A stretch of DNA of 64,000 nucleotides from UBA5239 sp040394635 (GTDB lineage: Bacteria; Verrucomicrobiota; Lentisphaeria; Victivallales; Victivallaceae). The notes beneath the pieces are model-generated. The model saw only the letters and a program-made list of their open reading frames with translations, did no database searches and was not told the origin of the DNA. The position numbers were made by a program, and so were the translations under genes. This document shows, piece after piece, positions 1 to 7,243 of this stretch. The stretch covers positions 1 through 64,000 of the forward strand of contig JBEBRW010000024.1 in the NCBI GenBank assembly GCA_040394635.1, in the 5' to 3' direction. Numbering within the stretch: the first letter of the stretch is position 1; the number at the start of each line of letters is the position of its first letter.

Positions 1-115
1 CGAAATGCTTGATCGCGTACTCCGCGCGCTCGTCACGATAATCCTTGTAACTTTTGCAACCGGCCAGGCAGAGCACCAGGGCAGCCCCGATCATCAAGTG
101 TGTCTTAATTGACAT
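1..115 (-). CDS. Lipoprotein N-terminus (partial)
   Basis: The frame opens at the ATG on the complement of 113-115 and runs off the left edge, so only about 38 residues are visible. It begins with a short charged start, a hydrophobic stretch and a lipobox ending LAGC near residue 20, so the product is probably a lipid-anchored envelope protein. The sequence after the Cys is polar and charged (KSYKDYRDERAEY). An AAAGGGA-type ribosome site lies just upstream. TolC-type efflux lipoproteins can begin this way, but too little is visible to name the family. Confidence 0.6.
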   Translation of the reverse strand, partial: MSIKTHLMIGAALVLCLAGCKSYKDYRDERAEYAIKHF

Positions 116-585
116 CTTTATCCCTTTTTATTTTGCTGGATTATTAATAATGATTTTAATGTTTATTAAAAAATTAAAGATAAATATACACATCATTTGA
201 TAATAAATCAAGAAAGATGGAAACAAAATAAGAAAAAAAATGGCTTATATGATTAAAATGTAAGATTGAGAGCGAAACTGGAGGCTGTTCGGCAGGAGTT
301 GCAATTCCGGAAATCGGGCTAATTTGTTAATAGATATTAAAGTATATAATTCATAAAGGGATGAATTTTAATACCGAATTGCAATCATAAAGCTTGTAGC
401 CGGTTTGATCTTGCGGATATAAATTTGGCCTGATTCGCAGCCGCTGATGTATAAGGAATATTTCCGGGGATTTTTGGGATAAATCCCGGATGGGCAGTTG
501 AATTTAGCGGAGTATAGGGTTATATTATAATGTATATTTTTAGTGAATTCTCAGGATGGACGAGTAATTCAGAAGAGTGTTTGAG
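116..585. other. AT-rich intergenic stretch, no convincing gene
   Basis: About 470 bases, much richer in A+T than the flanking genes, with no open frame that has both a start and a ribosome site. A perfect TATAAT lies at 527-532 on the plus strand, about 55 bases before the terminator at 586-631, but its -35 is poor (TTGAAT at 499-504 is too far away). The left end should hold the promoter of the leftward lipoprotein gene. A short transcript from about 539 to 631 is possible. Confidence 0.4.
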
Positions 586-631
586 CCGCCCGCCATGAAG
601 TCGCAAAATCATGGCAGGCGGCGGTTTTTTT
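586..631 (+). terminator. Rho-independent terminator with no gene before it
   Basis: A 13-bp stem (586-598 with 609-621, one C-A mismatch) closes a loop of about 10 bases and is followed by seven Ts at 625-631. The U-tract is on the plus strand, yet no plus-strand gene is visible before it. It may end a small RNA or act in the leader of the gene starting at 707. Confidence 0.75.
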
Positions 632-706
632 ATGAAATCTGTTTGAATATTGCAGACAATGTCAATTAAGTCCAGAAGTATAAAAATAAAGAAAGGAAAT
701 TGATTG

Positions 707-1282
707 ATGAATCCGAATGATGTGAATTCGATGGTGGCGGTGGAAGCAAAATCGAAAATCGATACGAATGAAATCCGTAAAGTGAGTTTCTGGGTCAGTC
801 AGATATTTATCCTGGCGGCAACGGTGGCGGGGGTGTACCTGGCGGCTAATCAGGGGTTCCGGCAGGCGATTGCCTATGAGAAATTGATGGGGGACAAAAG
901 CAATTATTATCTCCGGCTGTCGCTGCGGAATGAGATCAGCGACAATATCGAGTTGGTTCGCGAGTATATCAAGCGGATCGAAACGGGCGGGCCGGCTGCG
1001 CGCAAAGCGCCGTTCAAACTGGAGACGTTTATCTGGGAAAGCATGAAATTTTCCAGTGCGACTTTGGAAACGCCGTCCGATCTTTTGACGGAGAGCCGGA
1101 ATTTCTATCGTACAGTGGCGGATATACAGGAAAAGGTCAGTACGTTGACTTTTGGCGTGGAAACCGCCAAGAAGCAGCTTACGGAGCTGATCGACCGTAT
1201 GGAAAAGGATGTCCTGCCGCGTTTTGACGCCAATATCAAGGCGCTTAGCGAGCACCTGGCAAAAAACGATATCGCATTGTAG
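707..1282 (+). CDS. Small single-pass membrane protein, unknown function
   Basis: 191 residues, family not recognised. Residues about 1-28 are cytoplasm-like and polar, residues about 29-50 form one hydrophobic segment (the SQIFILAATVAGVYLAANQ region), and the rest is a charged, probably helical domain with heptad-like spacing, consistent with a membrane-anchored coiled coil. A TTG three bases upstream (704) is also in frame; the ATG at 707 is chosen because GAAAGGA at 690-696 is better spaced for it. The gene stands alone between an orphan terminator and a structured non-coding stretch. Confidence 0.65.
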   Translation: MNPNDVNSMVAVEAKSKIDTNEIRKVSFWVSQIFILAATVAGVYLAANQGFRQAIAYEKLMGDKSNYYLRLSLRNEISDNIELVREYIKRIETGGPAARKAPFKLETFIWESMKFSSATLETPSDLLTESRNFYRTVADIQEKVSTLTFGVETAKKQLTELIDRMEKDVLPRFDANIKALSEHLAKNDIAL

Positions 1283-1550
1283 AAAAAGAATTTCGCCGTC
1301 CTAAGATTCTTCTCGCTCTAAAACGTTATTGAGCTCAAGGGTGATGACGACTCCACCTTTCCGCTCAATGTTCGCAAAAACAAAGAGCTGCCGCTGTCTT
1401 TGTTTTCTGCAAACCTCGCTCTCAGGTGAATTGTAAATTTCAGGGTAGCGCCGCTGTGCGGCTTACGGTTTATTCCGCCTTGGAGGCGGGCAGCGCTGTC
1501 CGCGCGCTGCACTGCGTCCGGGCAAGCGCCCGATGGCGGATTTTTTTAAA
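1283..1550 (+). ncRNA. Candidate structured RNA or long structured 3' UTR
   Basis: The interval from the stop of the preceding gene to a T7 tract (1541-1547) can form a string of hairpins. They are: 1286-1291 with 1306-1311; a two-part stem 1328-1334/1363-1369 plus 1337-1343/1354-1360; a perfect 10-bp stem 1377-1386/1397-1406; 1450-1454/1458-1462; 1475-1480/1484-1489; 1490-1496/1504-1510; and 1519-1523/1528-1532. The loop of the 1490-1510 hairpin contains TCCGC, complementary to GCGGA at 1536-1540 just before the T tract, so a pseudoknot or a terminator/anti-terminator switch is possible. It matches no RNA family I recognise. It could be an independent RNA, a 3' UTR, or a copy of a dispersed repeat. 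Confidence 0.45.
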
Positions 1551-1589
1551 ATTCCTTCTTTATTTTGCCATTTATTTATAAAGAGGGGC

Positions 1590-1617
1590 TTGATATTTCT
1601 CAATAAATCACTATAAT
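1590..1617 (+). promoter_or_regulatory. Sigma-70-type promoter of the iclR-type gene, predicted leaderless
   Basis: TTGATA (1590-1595), a 16-bp spacer and a perfect TATAAT (1612-1617). Transcription would start about 7 bases downstream, at 1624, which is the A of the ATG. No Shine-Dalgarno precedes that ATG. Confidence 0.7.
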
Positions 1618-1623
1618 AGTAAT

Positions 1624-2319
1624 ATGAACAAATTACCGGCACAAAAAGTAGATGGTTTAATCGACGGAATGGCCGTCCTTCAGGAATTGGCCTCCGATCG
1701 TAATCCCGTTTCCGGACTCGCCCTGGCGAAAAAATTGAACATGAGCCCGGTGCGTGTCAACCGTTTGTTGAAAACATTTGCGTATCTGGGGTATGCGTAC
1801 CAGACCACTTCGCGCAAATATATGGTAGGGCCCGGAATTCACGTGATGGCCGCGCAGACCTTGAATGCGTCGGGCCTGTTGCGCCGGGCATTTGAGCATC
1901 TGGAGCAGTTGGGTCATGAGGTGCCCACGGTGGCGCTGGGGGTGTTGTGGAAAAAACAGGTTTGTTACCTTTTTCATAAGAGCCGGAGCATGTCGATGGG
2001 GCAGGGAATCGGCAGCAAAATTTTGTATGCGGCCGATAATTCCAGCATCGGGCTGGCATTGCTGGGGGAATTTTCGGACGAAACGGTTAAGAAATTATAT
2101 GAAGGAGAGGATACCGGGGAATTGCTGAAGCATTTGCGGCTGGCCCGCAAAAACGGCTATGCGTTGATCCATCACGAGGACCACTACAGTCTGGCGGTGA
2201 CGATCGGGCGTCCGGCATACGCGGCGCTGGCGGTATCCGGCATGACTTCACTGGACGAAATACCGCGTTTGGCGGATAAATTGAAACAATATGCTCAAAT
2301 CATTGAAGCAAAAGGATAA
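1624..2319 (+). CDS. IclR-family transcriptional regulator
   Basis: 231 residues with the two-domain IclR plan. A winged helix-turn-helix occupies about residues 8-72 (MSPVRVNRLLKTF is the recognition region) and an effector-binding domain fills the remainder. IclR proteins usually regulate a neighbouring catabolic gene; here the FAD oxidoreductase starts 6 bases after the stop and its AAAGGA ribosome site overlaps the iclR end, so the two form one operon and iclR is probably autoregulated. Slightly shorter than the usual 240-270 residues but with no missing part. The ligand cannot be predicted. The start is supported by the promoter geometry (see 1590-1617). Confidence 0.9.
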   Translation: MNKLPAQKVDGLIDGMAVLQELASDRNPVSGLALAKKLNMSPVRVNRLLKTFAYLGYAYQTTSRKYMVGPGIHVMAAQTLNASGLLRRAFEHLEQLGHEVPTVALGVLWKKQVCYLFHKSRSMSMGQGIGSKILYAADNSSIGLALLGEFSDETVKKLYEGEDTGELLKHLRLARKNGYALIHHEDHYSLAVTIGRPAYAALAVSGMTSLDEIPRLADKLKQYAQIIEAKG

Positions 2320-2325
2320 AAGATC

Positions 2326-4056
2326 ATGAAAACAATTGAACATCAAGTGGAATTTTGTGTGATCGGCGGCGGTCTCGCCGGGATGTGCGCGGCCATCGCG
2401 GCGGCGCGGCATGGCGTCAAAACATTGCTGATGCATGAGCGTCCGGTGCTGGGGGGCAATGCCTCCAGCGAGATCCGGATGTGGATCTGCGGTGCGCATG
2501 GCAACCTCGAAACCGGGCTGGTCGAAGAGTTCCGTCTGGAAAATCTTTACCGCAACACTTACCCGTGTTACTCGGTATGGGACAGCGTGCTTTATGAAAA
2601 GGTGCGCTTCCAGGAAAACCTGACGCTGGTGCTGAACTGCTCCTGTCAGGAAGTCGAAATGGATGGCTCGAAGATCAAAGCGGTCAAGGGGTATCAACAG
2701 ACTACCCAGCAGTATCACCGGGTCGAGGCGAAAATCTTCGCGGACTGCTCGGGCGACAGCGTGCTGGCGCCGCTGACCGGGGCCGAGTTCCGGGTCGGTC
2801 GCGAAGCCCGCGGCGAATTCAATGAATCGATCGCGCCGGAACAGGCCGACCGTAAAACCATGGGAATGAGCTGTCTGATCCAGGCCCGCGAAACCGATAA
2901 GCCGCAGCCGTACACTCCGCCGGCCTGGGCCAATAAATATACGAAGTCGAGCGATCTGCCGCACCGTCTGCGCGATTTCAGCGAACGCGAGAATTTCTGG
3001 TGGATGGAGCTCGGCGGCGAGCACGATTCGATTGCCGACACCGAAGAACTGCGCGATGAACTGCTGAAGGTCGCTTTCGGCGTCTGGGATTATATGAAGA
3101 ACTATTGCGAAAACCGCAGCGCCGAGAACTGGGTACTCGACTGGGTCGGCTTCCTGCCCGGCAAGCGCGAAAGCCGCCGTTACGTGGGCGACTACATTGT
3201 CAATCAGAACGACGTCACCGCCGAGGGTAAGTTCGATGACATTATCGCTTACGGCGGCTGGACCATGGACGATCACCACCCGGGCGGACTGCACACCACC
3301 GAAAAGCCGACCATTTTCCACCCGGCCCCGTCGCCGTACGGCCTGCCGTATCGGTCGCTTTATTCGAAGAACATCGACAACCTGATGTTTGCCGGGCGCA
3401 ATATCAGCGTGACCCACGCGGCGATGAGCTCGACCCGGGTTATGGCCACCTGTGCCACGCTCGGGCAGGCTGCCGGGGTCGGCGCGATGCTGGCGGTTAA
3501 GAACAATACCTCGCCGCGCGGCGTCTATGAGAAATATGTGCGCGAGCTCCAGAATATCCTGATGGATGACGACAGCTGGCTGCCGGGCCTGCAGCGTCCG
3601 GTCAGCGCGATTTCCGCCAATGCGAAGCTGAGCGCTTCCAACGGCGCGGCGGATGTCCTGCGCAACGGTTACGACCGCCCCATCGGCGGCGAAACCAACG
3701 CCTGGGTTTGTTCCAGCGGCGACTGGGCCGAGTACGATTTCGGCAAGCCGGTCGACATCAGCGAAATCCGCCTGACCTTCGACAGTGACCTTGAGCGCCC
3801 GAAATGGAACATGATCTCCAATTATGCGTTGAATTCGCCGTGGATGACTTTCGTGCCGCCGGCCACGCTGGTGCAGGGGTATCATATCGAAATCACGGAT
3901 GAAAACGGCAAGGTCAGGGAAATTTTCCGGACCGCCAACAACTACCAGCGCTTGAACAAGATCGCTGCCAGCGGCAAAGCCGTGAAGGTGAAGCTGGTGA
4001 TCGACCAGTTGCGGAGCGAAGGACCGAAAAAGGTCTTCGCCTTTGAGGTCAAGTAA
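2326..4056 (+). CDS. FAD-dependent oxidoreductase (PF12831 type)
   Basis: 576 residues. The N-terminal dinucleotide-binding motif VIGGGLAGMCAAIAAARHG (about residues 12-30) and the following LGGNASSEIRM segment are characteristic of the FAD_oxidored family, which is expanded in Lentisphaerota and Planctomycetota. The last 110 or so residues (from about 465) read as a beta-sandwich of the F5/8 or galactose-binding type, suggesting a carbohydrate-linked substrate. No signal peptide, so probably cytoplasmic. It is the only visible partner of the upstream IclR regulator and ends at the bidirectional terminator at 4079-4113. The substrate is unknown. Confidence 0.85.
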   Translation: MKTIEHQVEFCVIGGGLAGMCAAIAAARHGVKTLLMHERPVLGGNASSEIRMWICGAHGNLETGLVEEFRLENLYRNTYPCYSVWDSVLYEKVRFQENLTLVLNCSCQEVEMDGSKIKAVKGYQQTTQQYHRVEAKIFADCSGDSVLAPLTGAEFRVGREARGEFNESIAPEQADRKTMGMSCLIQARETDKPQPYTPPAWANKYTKSSDLPHRLRDFSERENFWWMELGGEHDSIADTEELRDELLKVAFGVWDYMKNYCENRSAENWVLDWVGFLPGKRESRRYVGDYIVNQNDVTAEGKFDDIIAYGGWTMDDHHPGGLHTTEKPTIFHPAPSPYGLPYRSLYSKNIDNLMFAGRNISVTHAAMSSTRVMATCATLGQAAGVGAMLAVKNNTSPRGVYEKYVRELQNILMDDDSWLPGLQRPVSAISANAKLSASNGAADVLRNGYDRPIGGETNAWVCSSGDWAEYDFGKPVDISEIRLTFDSDLERPKWNMISNYALNSPWMTFVPPATLVQGYHIEITDENGKVREIFRTANNYQRLNKIAASGKAVKVKLVIDQLRSEGPKKVFAFEVK

Positions 4057-4078
4057 AATTTCTTAAGAAGAAAACATT

Positions 4079-4113
4079 AATTGGCGGTCCGGGTGGCCGC
4101 CAATTTTGTTTTA
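4079..4113. terminator. Bidirectional terminator between convergent genes
   Basis: Perfect 9-bp stem AATTGGCGG/CCGCCAATT (4079-4087 with 4097-4105), T-rich on the plus strand after it and A-rich before it, so it can serve both the FAD oxidoreductase and the convergent DUF4838 gene. Confidence 0.75.
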
Positions 4114-5049
4114 TAGGGCATTGATCAGTTCGGCGTAATCCAGCAGGAGCCGATCGCCGAACTGAGCGAAATAATCGCCATCCATGTAGACGGCAAACGT
4201 CGTGATGCTGCGGATACCCAGTCCATGATAGGCCGCCAGGTCGCGTTTCAGAATTTCGCGGGTTACCGGGGACTGCCGGAGCGGTTTGGTCCAGTTGCTG
4301 AAAAGGGAAATATCGAGCCAGTATTCCAGGGTGTGCGTTGTTTCCGGCGGGAAAATCTCGAGTAACCCCTGCAAAGTCTGCCAGTACTGGCGGTTCGTAC
4401 TGCAATCCGGGTTATCAATACTATGATAGTAGCAGCGGCGGATCGGAGCGTATTCCAGAAAAACCCCTTCTGCCGGTTTCACTTCCTGTGGCACGGTCAT
4501 GGTGGAGTGATACGCCAGGAAGGCCGCACTGCCGAGCGGGTCCGTCCGGCGCACACCTTCGGCAATATGGTTGGCGGTCAGCAAACCCTGATCCGCCGCC
4601 GACAGCCGTGAACAGGTTTCGCAATGACAGCAGCTCGACTGCGCATCCTCGCCCCAGAAAAAATAACGGTGGGTCGAGGGCGCCAGCCTTGCCGCCAGTG
4701 CCGCCGCATTTTCCTCCAGATGGCCGGTTAATTCCTGATTGGAAATGCACCAGTTGCCGGATTCACGGCGCTGGCCGTTTTGCCAGGTGAAATACTCCGG
4801 ATGTTCGGCAAACAGCCTGCGGTTCAGCAGCTCATCGACCACGTGCAATTCGTATTCGTAGTCCAATGGCACAGACTGCAAACCGGTCGTAAAGGCTTTG
4901 GACACGGTCGTGCCGAGGGCGGCCATTACGTCGTGCCGGGCTCCGCCGCCGGAATGCAGGCCGAGAGTATTGAGTGAATTCCGGCGCATGATTTCCGGCC
5001 AGTCGGCATTTCTGAAGTCCGCGGGAGTGATAACGATTCCTTTGTGCAT
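4111..5049 (-). CDS. DUF4838-type protein
   Basis: 312 residues. The segment FFWGEDAQSSCCHCETC (about residues 130-147), followed by a loop ending SAADQ, matches the conserved core of DUF4838 proteins, which occur near glycan-degradation genes in Lentisphaerota and Bacteroidota and resemble TIM-barrel glycosidases. Four clustered Cys may bind a metal. No signal peptide; many family members are longer and secreted, so this looks like a compact form. The start has a strong GGAGG site. It is transcribed away from an AraC gene with which it shares a promoter region, and that regulator probably controls it. Activity unknown. Confidence 0.75.
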   Translation of the reverse strand: MHKGIVITPADFRNADWPEIMRRNSLNTLGLHSGGGARHDVMAALGTTVSKAFTTGLQSVPLDYEYELHVVDELLNRRLFAEHPEYFTWQNGQRRESGNWCISNQELTGHLEENAAALAARLAPSTHRYFFWGEDAQSSCCHCETCSRLSAADQGLLTANHIAEGVRRTDPLGSAAFLAYHSTMTVPQEVKPAEGVFLEYAPIRRCYYHSIDNPDCSTNRQYWQTLQGLLEIFPPETTHTLEYWLDISLFSNWTKPLRQSPVTREILKRDLAAYHGLGIRSITTFAVYMDGDYFAQFGDRLLLDYAELINAL

Positions 5050-5089
5050 TTGTTCTTGCCTCCGTAATTAATTTGGGGTCACATCATTC

Positions 5090-5128
5090 ATTATACGGGT
5101 TTGCAATTTGAAAACAAGATGCTAGAAT
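5090..5128. promoter_or_regulatory. Overlapping divergent promoters (DUF4838 gene and araC-type gene)
   Basis: Leftward: TTGTTT (complement of 5112-5117), 16-bp spacer, TATAAT (complement of 5090-5095). Rightward: TTGCAA (5101-5106), 16-bp spacer, TAGAAT (5123-5128). The two promoters overlap by more than 15 bases, so binding by one polymerase or the AraC protein should affect both directions. Confidence 0.55.
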
Positions 5129-5168
5129 AAGAAAATAAGCTTGTTTGTATGTGTAAATCGGGCAAAAC

Positions 5169-6008
5169 ATGAGTATTTCGCGCAAATTCGATATTTACAA
5201 CGAGGAATGCGTCGTCTCTTTTTCGAATGAAGGGGACGAGCGGCTTTATATGCCGTTGTGCGGAATCACGCATTGCCGCCCGAACTATCACATCGAACGC
5301 CGGAATTCCTGCGAGTGCGTCGTCGAATACATTGTTCGCGGTTCCGGCGTGTTCCGGACCAACGGGTTGGAGTTCCATCCCATTGCCGGCGATGTCTATA
5401 TCGCTCATATCGGTACGAATCATGCTTACCGGACTTCCGCCCGTGAGCCCTGGGAAAAAATCTGGTTCAACCTGCAGGGAACCCTGGTCGGGGAACTGGT
5501 CCGGATCTATGGCCTGGAAAATACCCATTATCTGCCTCAATGCAATCAGGAGGAACTGTTTCGCTCCTGCCTCGAGGAAATGCGCTCCCACCCCGAGCAA
5601 GCTCATGAAACCGCGACTTTGACGGCTCACCGGCTCTTTTTTCATTTGGGCAAACACGCCGCCGGCGGCGACCACAACCGGACGGCAGTGGAGATCAAGC
5701 GCTACATTGATAACCGTCTGTACGGACCGGTAACGATCGGCGAACTGGCCGCGCTGCTCGGTAAGTCGCCGTCTCAGGTCAACCGGATCTTCCATCAGGA
5801 ATACGGCATTTCCCCGTATCGATATTTCATGGACAAGAAGCTGGAGTTGGCGAAAATCATGCTGGAGCAAACCAGTAAATCGGTCAAGGAAATTTCCGGC
5901 GAGCTGAATTTCGCCGATGCCTGTTATTTCTCGAATCTCTTCAAAACGCGCTACCGCGTATCGCCCCGGGCCTTCCGGCGGCACCGGAGTAGTGCCAGTC
6001 TCAACTAA
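5169..6008 (+). CDS. AraC-family transcriptional regulator
   Basis: 279 residues. An N-terminal cupin-like sensing domain (about 30-140) is followed by two helix-turn-helix motifs (about 185-275); the second includes the conserved ISGELNFADACYFSNLFK segment typical of AraC proteins. It is divergent from the DUF4838 gene with a 119-bp shared region, which suggests local control of a glycan-related target. The ribosome site before the ATG is weak (TCGGGC). The ligand is probably a sugar, inferred from context only. Confidence 0.9.
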   Translation: MSISRKFDIYNEECVVSFSNEGDERLYMPLCGITHCRPNYHIERRNSCECVVEYIVRGSGVFRTNGLEFHPIAGDVYIAHIGTNHAYRTSAREPWEKIWFNLQGTLVGELVRIYGLENTHYLPQCNQEELFRSCLEEMRSHPEQAHETATLTAHRLFFHLGKHAAGGDHNRTAVEIKRYIDNRLYGPVTIGELAALLGKSPSQVNRIFHQEYGISPYRYFMDKKLELAKIMLEQTSKSVKEISGELNFADACYFSNLFKTRYRVSPRAFRRHRSSASLN

Positions 6009-6040
6009 ATACTTTTTTATCCATTTGTTTGAAATTTTTT

Positions 6041-6068
6041 TTGACATTCGGTCAGTGAGGTGTATATT
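6041..6068 (+). promoter_or_regulatory. Promoter of gap
   Basis: Perfect TTGACA (6041-6046), 16-bp spacer and TATATT (6063-6068), leaving an 80-base leader before the gap ATG at 6156. This is the strong promoter expected for a glycolytic gene. Confidence 0.75.
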
Positions 6069-6155
6069 ATCGACTTAATGATCGATGTTTCCGCTTGAGG
6101 CTGGGGAACGAGCTGAGCGGAGCTTAATTTGTCAACCCAATAAAGGAAAATTGCA

Positions 6156-7157
6156 ATGGCTATCAAAGTTGGTATCAACGGATTCGGGCGCATTGGCCGC
6201 ATGGTCTTCCGCGCTGCAATCAAGAACTTCCAGGACATCGAAATCGTCGGGATCAACGACCTTCTCGATCCGGATTATCTGGCTTACATGCTGATGTACG
6301 ATTCGGTACACGGCCGTTTCTGCGGCGAAGTCTCCGTCGAAGGCAACACCCTGGTTGTTAACGGCAAGAAAATCCGCCTGACCCAGGAAAAAGATCCGGC
6401 CAACCTGAAGTGGAACGAAGTCGGCGCCGATATCGTCGTCGAATCCACCGGTCTCTTCCTCGACAAGGAAACCGCTGCTGCCCATATCAAGGCCGGCGCC
6501 AAGAAAGTCATCATGTCCGCTCCGTCCAAAGACGACACTCCGATGTTCGTTTTCGGCGTGAACTGCCAGAAATATGCCGGTGAGACCATCATCTCCAACG
6601 CCAGCTGCACCACCAACTGTCTGGCCCCGATCGCCAAGGTCCTGAACGACAAGTTCGGTATCAAGCGCGGCCTGATGACCACCGTGCACGCTGCCACCGC
6701 CACTCAGAAGACCGTTGACGGCCCGTCCAAGAAAGATTGGCGCGGCGGCCGCGGCATTCTCGAAAACATCATCCCGAGCTCCACTGGTGCCGCCAAGGCT
6801 GTGGGCAAGGTTCTTCCTGAACTGAATGGCAAGCTGACTGGTATGTCGATGCGCGTGCCGACCTCCGACGTGTCGGTGGTTGACCTGACCGTCGAACTGA
6901 ACAACCCGGCTTCCTATGATGATATCTGCAAGGCCATGAAGGCCGCCAGCGAAGGCGAACTGAAGGGCGTTCTCGGCTACACCGAAGACAAGGTGGTCTC
7001 CACCGACTTCCGCGGCGAAGCCCGTACTTCCGTTTTCGACAAGGGCGCCGGCATCCAGCTCGACCCGACCTTCGTCAAGGTTGTGTCCTGGTATGACAAC
7101 GAATGGGGTTATTCCAACAAGGTTTTGGAAATGATCCGCGTCATGGCTTCCAAATAA
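6156..7157 (+). CDS. gap: Glyceraldehyde-3-phosphate dehydrogenase, type I
   Basis: 333 residues, normal length. It oxidises and phosphorylates glyceraldehyde 3-phosphate to 1,3-bisphosphoglycerate in the cytoplasm. The Rossmann motif NGFGRIGR is at residues 8-15, an Asp at about 35 (GINDL) fits NAD rather than NADP, and the catalytic Cys is C151 in SNASCTTNCLAP. It leads a gap-pgk-tpiA cluster, the standard lower-glycolysis arrangement. Ribosome site AAAGGA. The coding strand is unusually C-rich at third positions, as expected for a highly expressed gene. A terminator-like hairpin separates it from pgk. Confidence 0.98.
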   Translation: MAIKVGINGFGRIGRMVFRAAIKNFQDIEIVGINDLLDPDYLAYMLMYDSVHGRFCGEVSVEGNTLVVNGKKIRLTQEKDPANLKWNEVGADIVVESTGLFLDKETAAAHIKAGAKKVIMSAPSKDDTPMFVFGVNCQKYAGETIISNASCTTNCLAPIAKVLNDKFGIKRGLMTTVHAATATQKTVDGPSKKDWRGGRGILENIIPSSTGAAKAVGKVLPELNGKLTGMSMRVPTSDVSVVDLTVELNNPASYDDICKAMKAASEGELKGVLGYTEDKVVSTDFRGEARTSVFDKGAGIQLDPTFVKVVSWYDNEWGYSNKVLEMIRVMASK

Positions 7158-7182
7158 CTGTTTGGACCTGAACGAATACGCC

Positions 7183-7226
7183 GCGGGGCGGGTGGTAAAT
7201 GCCGCCCGTCCCGCTTTACTTTTTTA
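7183..7226 (+). terminator. Terminator-like hairpin between gap and pgk
   Basis: A 10-bp GC stem with one G-T pair (7183-7192 with 7205-7214) is followed by a T-rich run ending in six Ts. No promoter lies between it and the pgk start 18 bases later, so pgk must depend on read-through. Confidence 0.65.
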
Positions 7227-7243
7227 ACGACCGGAGATAAAAA

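Noticed and set aside
1318..1512. 64-codon minus-strand frame inside the structured region
   Set aside because: No ribosome site or recognisable features; the sequence is better explained by stem-loops on the plus strand.
2248..3885. 545-codon open frame antisense to the FAD oxidoreductase
   Set aside because: The plus-strand frame has a clear family signature and ribosome site; the antisense frame has neither.
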